From positions 1,786,001 to 1,850,000 of the forward strand of contig JAOTOL010001603.1 of the NCBI GenBank assembly GCA_034440575.1: DNA of 64,000 nt, given 5' to 3'. Shown one piece after another: positions 23,830 to 35,231 of this stretch. The stretch comes from Imbricaverruca yamaguchii. Lineage: Eukaryota > Arthropoda > Thecostraca > Neoverrucidae. The notes beneath the pieces were generated by a model. That model was not told where the DNA came from. It saw only the letters and a list, made by a program, of their open reading frames with translations, and did no database searches. Both the position numbers and the translations under genes were made by a program. Position 1 is the first letter of the stretch. Each line of letters begins with the position of its first letter.

Positions 23830-25537
23830 CCAAATTTTTTTTTCCTCAATCGTGACGCAATCATGACGTCATAACTACGCCGGCGCGGCGTCTCGACGTC
23901 GCGACGGAAAACCCACCAGTGTGAAACGACCTTTACGCGGATTAGCCTGAATCAGCGTAGGCCAGCGAATCGGCCGATCGTCCTACCATGTGTACACCTT
24001 GAGCGGACAGGTTCTCACTGCCGCGCGCGACGTAAGATATGCCGGCGGGTGTGCCGGACGAGAGATGGCGGAGCCAACAGTACGTGCGTGCCTACTGCAC
24101 ATGGAGCGTGCGACGAGGTGGCAAGGTAAGAGGGCTGGGTGCTGACGAGTCAGTAGATCTGGAGGGCAAGGTAAGAGGGCTGGTAGCAGATGTGCTGATT
24201 CAGCATCGTTGTCAAGGCATTCACACTTGTTCAGTTTGATGATTTGTTCATGATTCAATCCAGAAGTCACAAGGGTATCTTGGATCAGTCGTGATCACAA
24301 ATATATGGAGTGAAAATAATATGATTGAATCATGATCTAGTTGCCGAAAGAAAACAGATGTGGGTGCAGCTTTTATTCTGCTGGTTGTCATCAAACAACC
24401 AGTTATGGTTTGAATTGATTCTGATTTGGTTGATCGATGACAATGAGACCTAGATTGATAGTAACATTAAAACTTTTCGATATATTTGCCTACGTTTTGC
24501 TTACTACCTTCATCACAGTACCTATCCCGACGAAGGAAATGGTCCAACGCTTGGCAGACATACCGAACAGTTTTGCTTTAAATATCACTTCACGTCACAT
24601 TGTCGAAGTTCCTCAAATGTCACAACATTGCAACCATTGATTCTGATCCAGTTGAAAATAATCAACTCCTGCTCAATTTGGCGGAGGATTTGACTTGTAC
24701 AGCATGCTGGGATGCAGTGCCAGTTGCTTGCACTGACCTTGATCACGGCCACTGCAACGGCTATCAATATACTTCAGCGTTGTGCATTGCCGCACTCGTA
24801 ACGTAATACAGACAAGTCGCAGAATGAATTCAGCAAAGGCCAGAGGCAGAATGCCTAAACGTCAGAATGGCCAGCAGCCAAGGAGTGGTTTGTGGAACGA
24901 GGGCCGATCCCGACATGAATCGTGTTCAGTCAGTGAAGCCTATGTTGACAAAAGGTTTTCAAAACAATTATATTTTTTCCAACATTTGGCACGATATGTA
25001 AACACCTTGACGGGTCTGCGTACAGTACCTGCTGCGTTCAACATTCAACGTGTTAGAAGGAGGAGGAAGAAAGCGATCGAAGATACATATCTCTTCTTTC
25101 AGGCAACAAGCCTCCAGACAAACTATGAATGGTAATGACAAGTAATTAATAGGAGCTAATTATGGTTGTGTGCACTTATCTATCATTACCTTATGCGATG
25201 CATCATGCTGTTCCAAGAGTGTCCTTGCTGACAATGCAATCATTCATTCATTACTTGAGGTTTTTTACTCGGTAGCGTACAGTTACCATCAAGGCCTCTT
25301 GATATCAAGGTGTATAGTGTGAAGACTAATATGGCACAACGACCGATTGTATGGCAAGCAAGTTGGCTATTGGATGTTAATTGTAAGGGATGTCATGTGA
25401 AGTTTGAAGAATGGGGAGTATCGGCTTTTGAATTGTGAATCTAAGCTTAGAATGACTATTGTATGCTGTGTGCAGTGAGTCGAAGGTGAAAACGAATCAA
25501 AGCATGGTATAAATGTATGCAAGAGTATATGTATATA

Positions 25538-25577
<40 letters not shown>

Positions 25578-26150
25578 AGTATAAGAGTCAAAGTATGTTG
25601 GTCTAAGATGAAAGAATTAAGCTTCGTCCATGGCACAAATATATTGTTTCCTTTGGATTACAAAAGTAAGCATAATATTTTGCGCTTTAAGAGTTGCATC
25701 CGTTTATGGAACAATTGCATAAACAAACACAAATATATGTAGTGAAATGGCAGACCGATTTAAAGACAGTCATTCGGAACAATATCCTTGCACAGAAACA
25801 GGCACCTTCAGTTACGTTGCACCTGCTGAAAGCACGTGCATATTAGACACAGCACGGATGCCTGCAACCGCCCTTGCTCCACGACAAAATCGCAAAATTC
25901 TTCTTTGCTCCAGTCGTGGCACTTCTGCCCCTTGGCAGGACAGCTGAGTGAGTGGTATGGATGGGTTCGCCACAACAGAAACGCCTCCGTGCTGCCCCCT
26001 GGACCGGTGGTGCTGGTGTGTCCCGAGAGCGAGAACCACCGAGCCCGTGTGTGTGAGTGAATTTTGCCAGCCTGCCACGGACCGAGCCCCACACTGCCTG
26101 CTGGTGTCGGGTGGTCATCTGCTAGCTCGCCACGCGCACGCTCTCCACGG
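23830..26150. other. No gene recognised; short TA repeat near 25547-25572
   Basis: A 67-codon frame at 24437-24640 begins with a hydrophobic stretch (FDIFAYVLLTTFITVPI) and is overlapped by two further frames up to 25135. They match no family I know and have no clear splice signals. They could be a decayed gene. The segment ends at the left edge of the large tandem duplication. Confidence 0.4.
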
Positions 26151-26806
26151 GTGCGCACTGCACGGACCTCACCATGATAGGAGCCCTGCGTGACTGCAGC
26201 TTCACGTTCTGCCGTCTTGACTGCAGACGCGACTGCCCGGGTCTTCGCCGGGTCCACAGCCGGCTCCGGAAGCAGACGCTGGCGCTGACGAGATGACAGG
26301 GTCTTCTCCGCCACCTCGTGCCGAGCGAACTCGTCGCCTCTGTCGTCATGCTCGCATGCTGTTGACATCTGGCGCAAAACACTCCCACCCTGAGCCGCAG
26401 TCTCACTGGCATCTGGGCCCCGGCTTCGAGACCTGCGGGGTCCTGCTTGGTGGGATACTGCTTGTTTTGGCCACCTCTCGGTGATGGACGCTCGAAAAAC
26501 ATTCCCATCGTGTACGAGGTGGTTTAGGAATTGTCATATCAGATTACACAACGAAATTGTCATTGTATTGCAATGCCAATATTAACATGAATAAGAGCAT
26601 GTAGATAAAACAAAAGGCGAACACAACGGCACAATCGACAGGACCATGTCAACAAAATGGTGCTGAAGACTGCACGTTAGTGGACACGGAGCCGTTCTGC
26701 GCCATGTTCGGACGCGAGACCGACGTGACATCTAGCGGCCGAATTGGTTGGAGGTGGCGCGGGTGTTTGTGAAGGAAGTGTCTCCGAATAACGACTGTGT
26801 CTGGAA

Positions 26807-27190
26807 GCGCTCCGCATGTGCCGTATTGACGCTGCTACCTCCGTTTGCAGCCGAACCCTGAAAACAGACGTCTCAGTGTCAGGGCTCGGGTGTTTCTAGG
26901 CCAAGCTACGCACGTGCCGTGTTGAAGCTGCTACCTCCATCTGTAACCGAACCCTGAAAACAGCCGCTTCAGCGTTAGGGCTCTGTGCGTTTCCTGGCCG
27001 TGCTGCGCCGTGTTGAAGCTGCTACCTCCGCGTGTAGTCGTGTCCTGCAAACAAACGTCTAAATGCCAGGGCTCTTGTGCGTCCAAGGTGTACTACGCAC
27101 GTGCTGTATTGAAACTGTTACCTCCGTTTGTAGCCGAACCCTGAAAACAGACGTCTCAGCGTTAGGCCTCGTGTGTTTCTAAATTAACAC
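26807..27190. repeat. 91-96-bp tandem repeat, four copies (unit 1)
   Basis: Units centre on GCTGCTACCTCC, found at 26831, 26927 and 27018, with a diverged ACTGTTACCTCC form at 27114, plus ACCCTGAAAACAG and CAGGGCTC. The equivalent four units in the other duplication copy are at 47868-48235. Non-coding. Confidence 0.85.
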
Positions 27191-28398
27191 TACTCACAGT
27201 CACATTAAAGCGTTGGCCGCTTCCCGGGGACCTGAGAAATAGCATGCTTTTGGAGATATTTTGGTATCTCGAACATATCATGCACCTTCAGGGGCTGGGT
27301 GTAGCACGGTTTCGAAATTGGGGGAGGCTGATGGATTCTCCAGAACATTGGTCCAGAATCGTTCTTCTCAACTTTCTCAGTTATCATGCACATCGTAATT
27401 TTTTAAAGATATAAATAGTGCACTAATTTCAGCTGAATCCATACCTCAGTAGCCAAAGATCTTCAATCCCACCGTACGGATTTCACAAAGATTTTTATCT
27501 GCGTTAAGTTGTTCAGAAAAAAATTACTTTCGGTGGCACATCTGCAACAGAAGACGGCGCACACACTAACGGATCTAGTATTTCGGCAACGTGAAGGTGA
27601 TGCATTTTTTATAGGAATCATTACCCAGGAGAGGTGACAATGATGAAGAATATTTTGAGACGCAGCGTGGGCTCGATTGTCCCTGGTGGGGTACCATTCC
27701 CGTTCACAGGGGCACCATCGGCTGAAATATTCAAGAGGCACGGTTCCGCTTTAATATCCTGAAAGTACATCCTCTTGCACTCAGAGTGGCACCTTCGGCT
27801 AGACAATTGAAGAAGGTAGTGGTTAACTCAAGTGGGGACCTCCAGGATCCTGAATCCTGGAGGAGCGACGCATCTTCATTGGGGACATCTTTCAGGATCG
27901 AAGGGGACGGCTGTCCCCTTCACAACCCTGAATTTATCCCTGCTTGTACATTTGCCGAGGTGATATAGTTCAACTCAAGTTACAAGTTCAAGAATGTGGG
28001 AGTGGGTGTGCTCCCCTATCATTTTTGCACCGCGTGGTTTTCAGATGAATTTTCCGGGCACGCTATGGAAGAGGAAATAGAGCGTGGCCGCGTGTGCGAC
28101 ATTACAAGTACATCATCACTACATCAAGCTGACGCGGCGGCAGATAAGCTTCACATGTTCCCGAAAATGAACGTTCCTCCATAAGATCCACGCAGACTTT
28201 TCATCACCGTCGGATCTGCTTAGCTCAACCGCAAATTGACATCTAAAGAGCTTTTGATAAGTCTCGGCTCTTGGACAGCTGTCTGACATGAGTGCAACAG
28301 CCGGGATCAGGAGGCGGAGCAGGTCCGCTGACGACAGTAACGGTCTTCCGGCGCGCACCTGCACCCGGCATGATATGATCACTGCAGCTGGCATTAGC
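27191..28398. other. Unit-1 sequence without recognised gene
   Basis: It includes two adjacent hairpins: CCTCCAGGAT/ATCCTGGAGG (27839-27863) and GGGGAC/GTCCCC (about 27904-27919). It is conserved in unit 2 at 48.2-49.45 kb. The minus-strand frame 28445-28119 continues from the 48-bp repeat, but it differs from its unit-2 partner mainly by amino-acid-changing substitutions, which argues against a constrained protein. Confidence 0.5.
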
Positions 28399-31300
28399 AG
28401 GGCGTGCTCCGGTGCGCCAGCTGCATCATCCGTGTCTCGCGTCACCTGACCGTGCTCTGGTGCTCTGGTGCGTCAGCTACACTCTCCGTGTCTCGTGTCA
28501 CCTGACCGTGCTCTGGTGCGTCAGCTACACTCTCCGTGTCTCGTGTCACCTGACCATGCTCTGGTGCGTCAGCTACACTCTCCGTGTCTCGTGTCACCTG
28601 ACCGTGCTCTGGTGCGTCAGCTACACTCTCCGTGTCTCGTGTCACCTGACCGTGCTCTGGTGCGTCAGCTACACTCTCCGTGTCTCGTGTCACCTGACCG
28701 TGCTCTGGTGCGTCAGCTACACTGTCCGTGTCTCGTTGTGCTCTGGTGCGTCAGCTACACTCTCCGTGTCTCGTGTCACCTGACCGTGCTCTGGTGCGTC
28801 AGCTACACTGTCCGTGTCTCGTGTCACCTGACCGTGCTCTGGTGCGTCAGCTACACTCTCCGTGTCTCGTGTCACCTGACCGTGCTCTGGTGCGTCAGCT
28901 ACACTCTCCGTGTCTCGTGTCACCTGACCGTGTCTGTACTCTGGTCGTGTCAGCTACACTCTCCGTGTCTCGTGTCACCTGACCGTGCTCTGGTGCGTCA
29001 GCTACACTCTCCGTGTCTCGTGTCACCTGACCGTGCTCTGGTGCGTCAGCTACTCTCTCCGTGTCTCGTGTCACCTGACCGTGCTCTGGTGCGTCAGCTA
29101 CACTCTCCGTGTCTCGTGTCACCTGACCGTGCTCTGGTGCGTCAGCTACTCTCTCCGTGTCTCGTGTCACCTGACCGTGCTCTGGTGCGTCAGCTACACT
29201 CTCCGTGTCTCGTGTCACCTGACCGTGCTCTGGTGCGTCAGCTACACTCTCCGTGTCTCGTGTCACCTGACCGTGCTCTGGTGCGTCAGCTACACTCTCC
29301 GTGTCTCGTGTCACCTGACCGTGCTCTGGTGCGTCAGCTACACTCTCCGTGTCTCGTGTCACCTGACCGTGCTCTGGTGCGTCAGCTACACTCTCCGTGT
29401 CTCGTGTCACCTGACCGTGCTCTGGTGCGTCAGCTATCACTTCCGTGTCTCGTGTCACCTGACCGTGCTCTGGTGCGTCAGCTACACTCTCCGTGTCTCG
29501 TGTCACCTGACCGTGCTCTGGTGCGTCAGCTACACTCTCCGTGTCTCGTGTCACCTGACCGTGCTCTGGTGCGTCAGCTACTCTGTGTCTCGTGTCACCT
29601 CCGTGCTCTCGTGTCACCTGACCGTGCTCTGGTGCGTCAGCTACACTCTCCGTGTCTCGTGTCACCTGACCGTGCTCTGGTGCGTCAGCTACACTCTCCG
29701 TGTCTCGTGTCACCTGACCGTGCTCTGGTGCGTCAGCTACACTCTCCGTGTCTCGTGTCACCTGACCGTGCTCTGGTGCGTCAGCTACACTCTCCGTGTC
29801 TCGTGTCACCTGACCGTGCTCTGGTGCGTCAGCTACACTCTCCGTGTCTCGTGTCACCTGACCGTGCTCTGGTGCGTCAGCTACACTCTCCGTGTCTCGT
29901 GTCACCTGACCGTGCTTTCTGCACACTGTCCGGTGCGTCACTCTGTCCGTGTCTCGTGTCACCTGACCGTGCTCTGGTGCGTCAGCTACACTCTCCGTGT
30001 CTCGTGTCACCTGACCGTGCTCTGGTGCGTCAGCTACACTCTCCGTGTCTCGCGTCACCTGACCGTGCTCTGGTGCGTCAGCTACACTCTCCGTGTCTCG
30101 TGTCACCTGACCGTGCTCTGGTGCGTCAGCTACACTGTCCGTGTCTCGTGTCACCTGACCGTTTGTGTGCTCTGGTGCGTCAGCTACTCTCTCCGTGTCT
30201 CGTGTCACCTGACCGTGCTCTGGTGCGTCAGCTACTCTCTCCGTGTCTCGCGTCACCTGACCGTGCTCTGGTGCGTCAGCTACACTCTCCGTGTCTCGTG
30301 TCACCTGACCGTGCTCTGGTGCGTCAGCCGTTCTCGTGCTCTCCGTGTCTGTCACCTGACCGTGCTCTGGTGCGTCAGCTACTGGTGCGTCAGCTACACT
30401 CTCCGTGTCTCGTGTCACCTGACCGTGCTCTGGTGCGTCAGCTACACTCTCCGTGTCTCGTGTCACCTGACGTGACCGTGCTCTGGTGCGTCAGCTACAC
30501 TCTCCGTGTCTCGTGTCACCTGACCGTGCTCTGGTGCGTCAGCTACACTCTCCGTGTCTCGTGTCACCTGACCGTGCTCTGGTGCGTCAGCTTACACTCT
30601 CCGTGTCTCGTGTCACCTGACCGTGCTCTGGTGCGTCAGCTACACTCTCCGTGTCTCGTGTCACCTGACCGTGCTCTGGTGCGTCAGCTACACTCTCCGT
30701 GTCTCGTGTCACCTGACCGTGCTCTGGTGCGTCAGCTACACTCTCCGTGTCTCGTGTCACCTGACCGTGCTCTGGTGCGTCAGCTACACTCTCCGTGTCT
30801 CGTGTCACCTGACCGTGCTCTGGTGCGTCAGCTACACTCTCCGTGTCTCGTGTCACCTGACCGTTGGTGCGTCAGCTACACTCTCCGTGTCTCGTGTCAC
30901 CTGACCGTGCTCTGGTGCGTCAGCTACACTCTCCGTGTCTCGTGTCACCTGACCGTGCTCTGGTGCGTCAGCTACACTCTCCGTGTCTCGTGTCACCTGA
31001 CCGTGCTCTGGTGCGTCAGCTACTGGTGCGTCAGCTACTCTCTCCGTGTCTCGTGTCACCTGACCGTGCTCTGGTGCGTCAGCTACACTCTCCGTGTCTC
31101 GTGTCACCTGACCGTGCTCTGGTGCGTCAGCTACACTCTCCGTGTCTCGTGTCACCTGACCGTGCTCTGGTGCGTCAGCTACTCTCTCCGTGTCTCGTGT
31201 CACCTGACCGTGCTGCTGGTGCGTCAGCTACACTCTCCGTGTCTCCTGACCGTGCTCTGGTGCGTCAGCTACACTCTCCGTGTCTCGTGTCACCTGACCG

Positions 31301-31999
31301 TGCTCTGGTGCGTCAGCTACACTCTCCGTGTCTCGTGTCACCTGACCGTCTGTCGTAGCTACTGGTGCGTCAGCTACACTCTCCGTGTCTCGCGTCACCT
31401 GACCGTGCTCTGGTGCGTCAGCTACTCTCTCCGTGTCTCGCGTCACCTGACCGTGCTCTGGTGCGTCAGCTACTCTCTCCGTGTCTCGTGTCACCTGACC
31501 GTGCTCTGGTGCGTCAGCTACTTCTTTCTCTGGTGCGTCAGCTACACTCTCCGTGTCTCGCGTCACCTGACCGTGCTCTGGTGTCAGCTACTCTGACCGT
31601 GCTCTGGTGCGTCAGCTACACTCTCCGTGTCTCGTGTCACCTGACCGTGCTCTGGTGCGTCAGCTACACTCTCCGTGTCTCGTGTCACCTGACCGTGCTC
31701 TGGTGCGTCAGCTACACTCTCCGTGTCTCGTGTCACCTGACCGTGCTCTGGTGCGTCAGCTACTGGTGCGTCAGCTACACTCTCCATGTCTCGTGTCACC
31801 TGACCGTGAGCTACTGACTCTCCGTGTCTCGTGTCACCTGACCTTTGTCGCTACTGGTGCGTCAGCTACACTCTCCATGTCTCGTGTCTCCTGACCGTGC
31901 TCCGGTGTGTCAGCTACTGGTGCGTCAGCTACACTCCGTGTCTCGTGTCACCTGACCGTGCTCTGGTGCACCAACTACACTCTGCGCGTCTCGCGTCAC
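28399..31999 (-). repeat. 48-bp minisatellite, about 74 copies; possible coding repeat of the adjacent gene (unit 1)
   Basis: The period is exactly 48 bp (for example 28503 to 28551), so the frame is preserved. On the minus strand, the strand of the neighbouring gene, it reads VTRDTESVADAPEHGQ with ERV, DSV and VIA variants. A good acceptor (GCTGTCCAG, plus strand 32000-32008) lies at the gene-proximal edge and would join in phase 0 to the exon ending at 32070. However, a 2-bp deletion in the second unit (31930s) causes an immediate stop, and several units carry out-of-frame indels (30476, 30592, 31330). In this copy the array therefore cannot be translated as one exon as written. The 1042-codon plus-strand frame is a shadow. 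Confidence 0.85.
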
Positions 32000-32069
32000 C
32001 TGGACAGCGGCCGATTAGCTGCACAATCCCCCCCCCCCCCCGATTAACACGCGAACCGGTTGTACTCAC

Positions 32070-35000
32070 CTGCGCGTGAGCGCTGACCGAGGTGATACGC
32101 GAAGTCCTGCCGAACGCGTCCGTCGTCTCGCCGGTCACCACGTTGGCCCGGGCGTCGCCGGTGGCCGAGCCGCCCAGGCCGAACCCGCCGACCGGCGACA
32201 CGCCCACTCCGGAGCCGCCAATCGGAGCTGAGACCAGTCGGGCTCCGCCAATGGGAGCCGAGCTCAGTCCGACTCCGCCTACTGGCAGGACGGCCACGCC
32301 GCCGCCCCTCGAGTTGCCGTGGTAGCTCCCGCCGCTGGGGTAGATGTTGCCGACGTAGTGGGGGTCACTGCGGTGGTAGCTGTTGCCGCCGCTGGGATAA
32401 ATGTTGCCGACGTAGTGGGGGTCGCTGCGGTGGTAGCTGTCGTGGTAGCGGTCGTTGTCGTAGTGGCCGTCGTGGTAGCGGTCGTTGTCGTAGTGGCCGT
32501 CGTGGTGGTGGTCGTTGTCGTAGTAGCCGTCGTGGTGGTGGTCGTTGTTGTAGTGGCCGTCGTGGTGGTGGCTGTCGTCGTAGTAGCCGTCGTGGTGGTG
32601 GCTGTCGTCGTAGTAGCCGTCGTGGTGGTGGTCGTTGTTGTAGTGGCCGTCGTGGTGGTGGCTGTCGTCGTAGTAGCCGTTGCCCCCGTGGCGATGGTGG
32701 CCGATGTTGTTGTGGTAGTGGCAGCCAGGTTCGTGCGAGGAGTAGCATGGACTTCCACTGTACCGTTGTCCCTGTAACGGTGCATCCGGTCAGCTACGCG
32801 GCACTTGTGGTCAGCGACATCTGTTGCCGAAGCAAACAGCTTCTACTTACAGGGGCGCTACTCAAACTCCCCCACCCCACCCCCAACAATGTCAACAAAA
32901 TGAACACGTCGCCACCATTGGCATATTTTATGCTTCCCTCTGGATGCGCTGTACTGATGGAAATGAACAAAAAGAAAACTTCAGGAACCCGTCCATCAAA
33001 ACCGTATCTGGAGCGTTTCGGGATGCGAAAATCGGCCGAGGCTGCAACGAACGGGGCAATGTCCCCATCAGCCTGGCTTCTTTCCGCTGGTTGCGGCGCT
33101 GCTCGCCTAACAGGATGAAAGCAGTCTTGCCATCGATGAAAAGCAAAGTAAACACAACAGATGAACAGTGGGGAAAAGCCTCCTCTTTTCTAGGGAAATG
33201 AAACACCCACAGCACATAATTGTTTGCCCAGAAGGTCATTTTTACTCCTTAACCCGCGCCGTCTTTCCGGTCAGACCCTCACACCCAGTCTCGGGGGGGG
33301 GGGGGGGGGGGGGCGGCGGTTAGTAACCCCCTCTAAAATCAAAACTAAGCATCGCACGAAAACGAAAGAGGTATCATCGGAAAGCGCTCGACGAGTAGGG
33401 TCCTGGTCCACTCCAAAAACAATTTCCCCCGAAAGTGACGTCACCAGGGGGCCAGATTTTCACGACTTTTCACGACTTACATTATGTTTTTGGCTCTGGG
33501 GAGCTCATTTTGTGAGATATATGAAAAACAAAATGTATTTGGAATGAGAAAAGGACAGCGAAATCGACCGGGGCTAAAACATTTTTGGGCCCCACGAAAA
33601 TAATGTTCTTTTAATTCCAAAATTTTGAGTTGTCAAGTTTTCTTTGCTTTTAATTTTCCAATCGGTAGAGCAGACCGAGAAACGTTGATGGAAGTCAACT
33701 TGCCCTCATAACAAAATGCTTACTTTAGACAGAATCCTCTATTTGAACTGCAATGGGCAAATTTAATGTAGTACAAAAATTTACGCTTTGTTCATTATGA
33801 AGTAGCAAACGCTGAAGTTTCATTAACATATCTGTATCGGTTAAAGCGTGACGACTGGTTGAACATTTTTTTAAGGTGACCTCACTTGACCTCGACTAAC
33901 TCGTTGAACCTAGATGACCTGACTTCAAAATTTGGAAACAGCATGCCAAATTGATGTGGGAAAATGTATGCCAAATTTGGGCGCGCTGTCGCTTGCCGTT
34001 CGTCCACTATCCGCGAAAAACCTGAGGGGGCGGTTGAAGACCCCCCTCCCACGAGACGGGACTGGTTAATAGTATATTTTTCATCTCACAAGCTTTAATC
34101 CATTGAACTGCACATACCACACGGCAGGAAGTAGTGTACCATCACCACCGGGGCTGTTGCGCTATGAGCACGATTGGATGCGAGCATCAAGTTCATTTTA
34201 GCAAATGTTAAACTTCAAACCAAAGTATTGAAAAGTATTGTTCATGTATAAGTTTGTTGGTGTGCGCTCGGCGGGTTGAAGGGAAGTGGGGAGAGTTTTG
34301 GCATGGACTGAAATTTTCCAGACTGGACGCTACTTGGGCACAATTTATCCTGGGCGGCATATATTGGAGGGTACCTTCCCCTCCAAAATACACAAAGCGA
34401 CATCCCGGCGTGCTACCGATGAAGCAACCTCATTCGACCATCCTTAGCATCACTCACCCACAGCCTGAGGTAGCACACCGAACCGACCCAACCTCCTGAG
34501 GTAGCACACCGTGCCAACCCCACCTCCTGAGGTAACTCACCGTGCCAACCCCACCTCATTGGGTAGCTTACCGAGCCAACCTCACCTCATTAGATAACTC
34601 ACCGAGCCAACCGCACCTCCTGAGTAACTCACCGAGCCAAGCCCACCTCAGTAAGTAACTCACCGAGCCAACCTCACCTCATTAGGTAACTCACCGAGCC
34701 AAGCCCACCTCATTAGGTAACTCACCGAGCCAAGCCCACCTCCGACAACAATGATGGCTCCGCCGCCGAGGCCGCTGCCGATGCCGCCGCCGCCCAAGAT
34801 CACTCCACCGCCCCCCAGACCGCTGCCGCCCAAGATCCCTCCACTGCCGCCGCCTAAGATCGCTCCGCCGTCGCCCAGGCCCCCGCCGCCGCCACTCAGG
34901 ATCACTCCGCCGCCCCCCAGGCCGCTGCCGCCCAAGATCACTCCGCCGCCACCCAGACCGACGCCGCCGCCGTCCAGGATCACCCCGCCACCGTTGCCGC

Positions 35001-35109
35001 CTAGGATGACGGTGCCGGTGCCGGTGCCGGCGCCGTGGTGGTGCGGCAGAAAGCCGCAGCTGGCCACCGTCGCCACCGCCCAGGTCAGGACCGCCCGGAG
35101 CGCCAACAT
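32070..35109 (-). CDS. Secreted Gly-rich and His/Tyr/Asp-rich repeat protein, copy 1
   Basis: Minus strand, join(35109..34726, 32771..32070), 362 residues so far, both borders phase 0. Exon 1 (128 codons) starts directly after the acceptor CTGTCGGCAG. It has a signal peptide ending VATVASC before GFLPHHH, then GGGVILGG/GLGGGGV repeats, and ends GGGLGS at a GTGAGT donor (34725). Exon 2 begins after CACCGTTACAG with GQRYSGSPCYSSHEPGCH. It continues with eight decapeptides such as GHYDNDRYHD and GYYDDSHHHD, two YHRSDPHYVGNIYPSGG units, a hydrophobic APIGGARLVSAPIGG segment and a Thr/Ala/Ser tail ending VSAHAQ at a GTGAGT donor (32069). The 3' end is unresolved; the 48-bp array may follow. This frame was not evident as one long ORF because other frames read Val/Ala or Thr/Ala repeats. 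Likely a cuticle or matrix protein; function unproven. Confidence 0.75.
33249..34069 (+). mobile_element. PiggyBac-like MITE, copy B (in intron of the structural gene)
   Basis: 821 bp from TTAACCCGCGCCGTCT to GAGACGGGACTGGTTAA, with TTAA on both sides. A G-run of about 20 lies near the left end. There is no transposase. It occupies the same intron position as copy C in the other duplication unit, so B and C derive from one insertion that preceded the duplication. Confidence 0.75.
34500..34725 (-). repeat. Minisatellite that repeats the exon-1 splice donor (unit 1)
   Basis: About seven 30-34-bp units, each holding, on the minus strand, TTGGCTCGGTGAGTTACC or a close variant, i.e. the last exon bases plus the donor. 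The unit next to exon 1 is taken as the working donor (34725). In this copy unit lengths vary, so reading through is not always in frame. Confidence 0.8.
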
Positions 35110-35120
35110 CTGCCGACAGT

Positions 35121-35231
35121 TGAGTCACGTGACAGGCGAGTCACGTGACAAGTGAGTTACGTTACATGTGAGTCACGTGACAGGTGGGTCACGTGACAGG
35201 TGAGTCACGTGACAGCTGAATCACGTGACAG
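35121..35231 (-). promoter_or_regulatory. Array of CACGTG E-boxes just upstream of the ATG exon (unit 1)
   Basis: Seven tandem units of about 16 bp (GAGTCACGTGACAGGT), six with an intact CACGTG. The core GTCACGTGAC equals the palindromic MiT/TFE (CLEAR) and USF-type E-box, and TGAGTCA overlaps as an AP-1-like site. The array begins 12 bp upstream of the start codon, inside the 5' intron. It is conserved in the duplicate. Regulatory function is inferred. Confidence 0.55.

Noticed and set aside
24437..25135. Possible small secreted protein gene from overlapping frames
   Set aside because: The hydrophobic start is suggestive, but there are no splice signals, family match or consistent frame; left as unannotated sequence.
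28468..31596. 1042-codon plus-strand frame (VSYTLRV/RQLHSPCLVSPD repeats)
   Set aside because: It is the 48-bp minisatellite read on the strand opposite the neighbouring gene; there is no start context, domain or signal, and the frame changes at each indel.
32279..32785. Thr/Ala-rich (minus) and Val/Ala-rich (plus) frames, also at 50107-50610
   Set aside because: Shadows of the His/Tyr/Asp-rich exon; the third frame has proper splice borders, non-trivial composition and whole-codon differences between copies.
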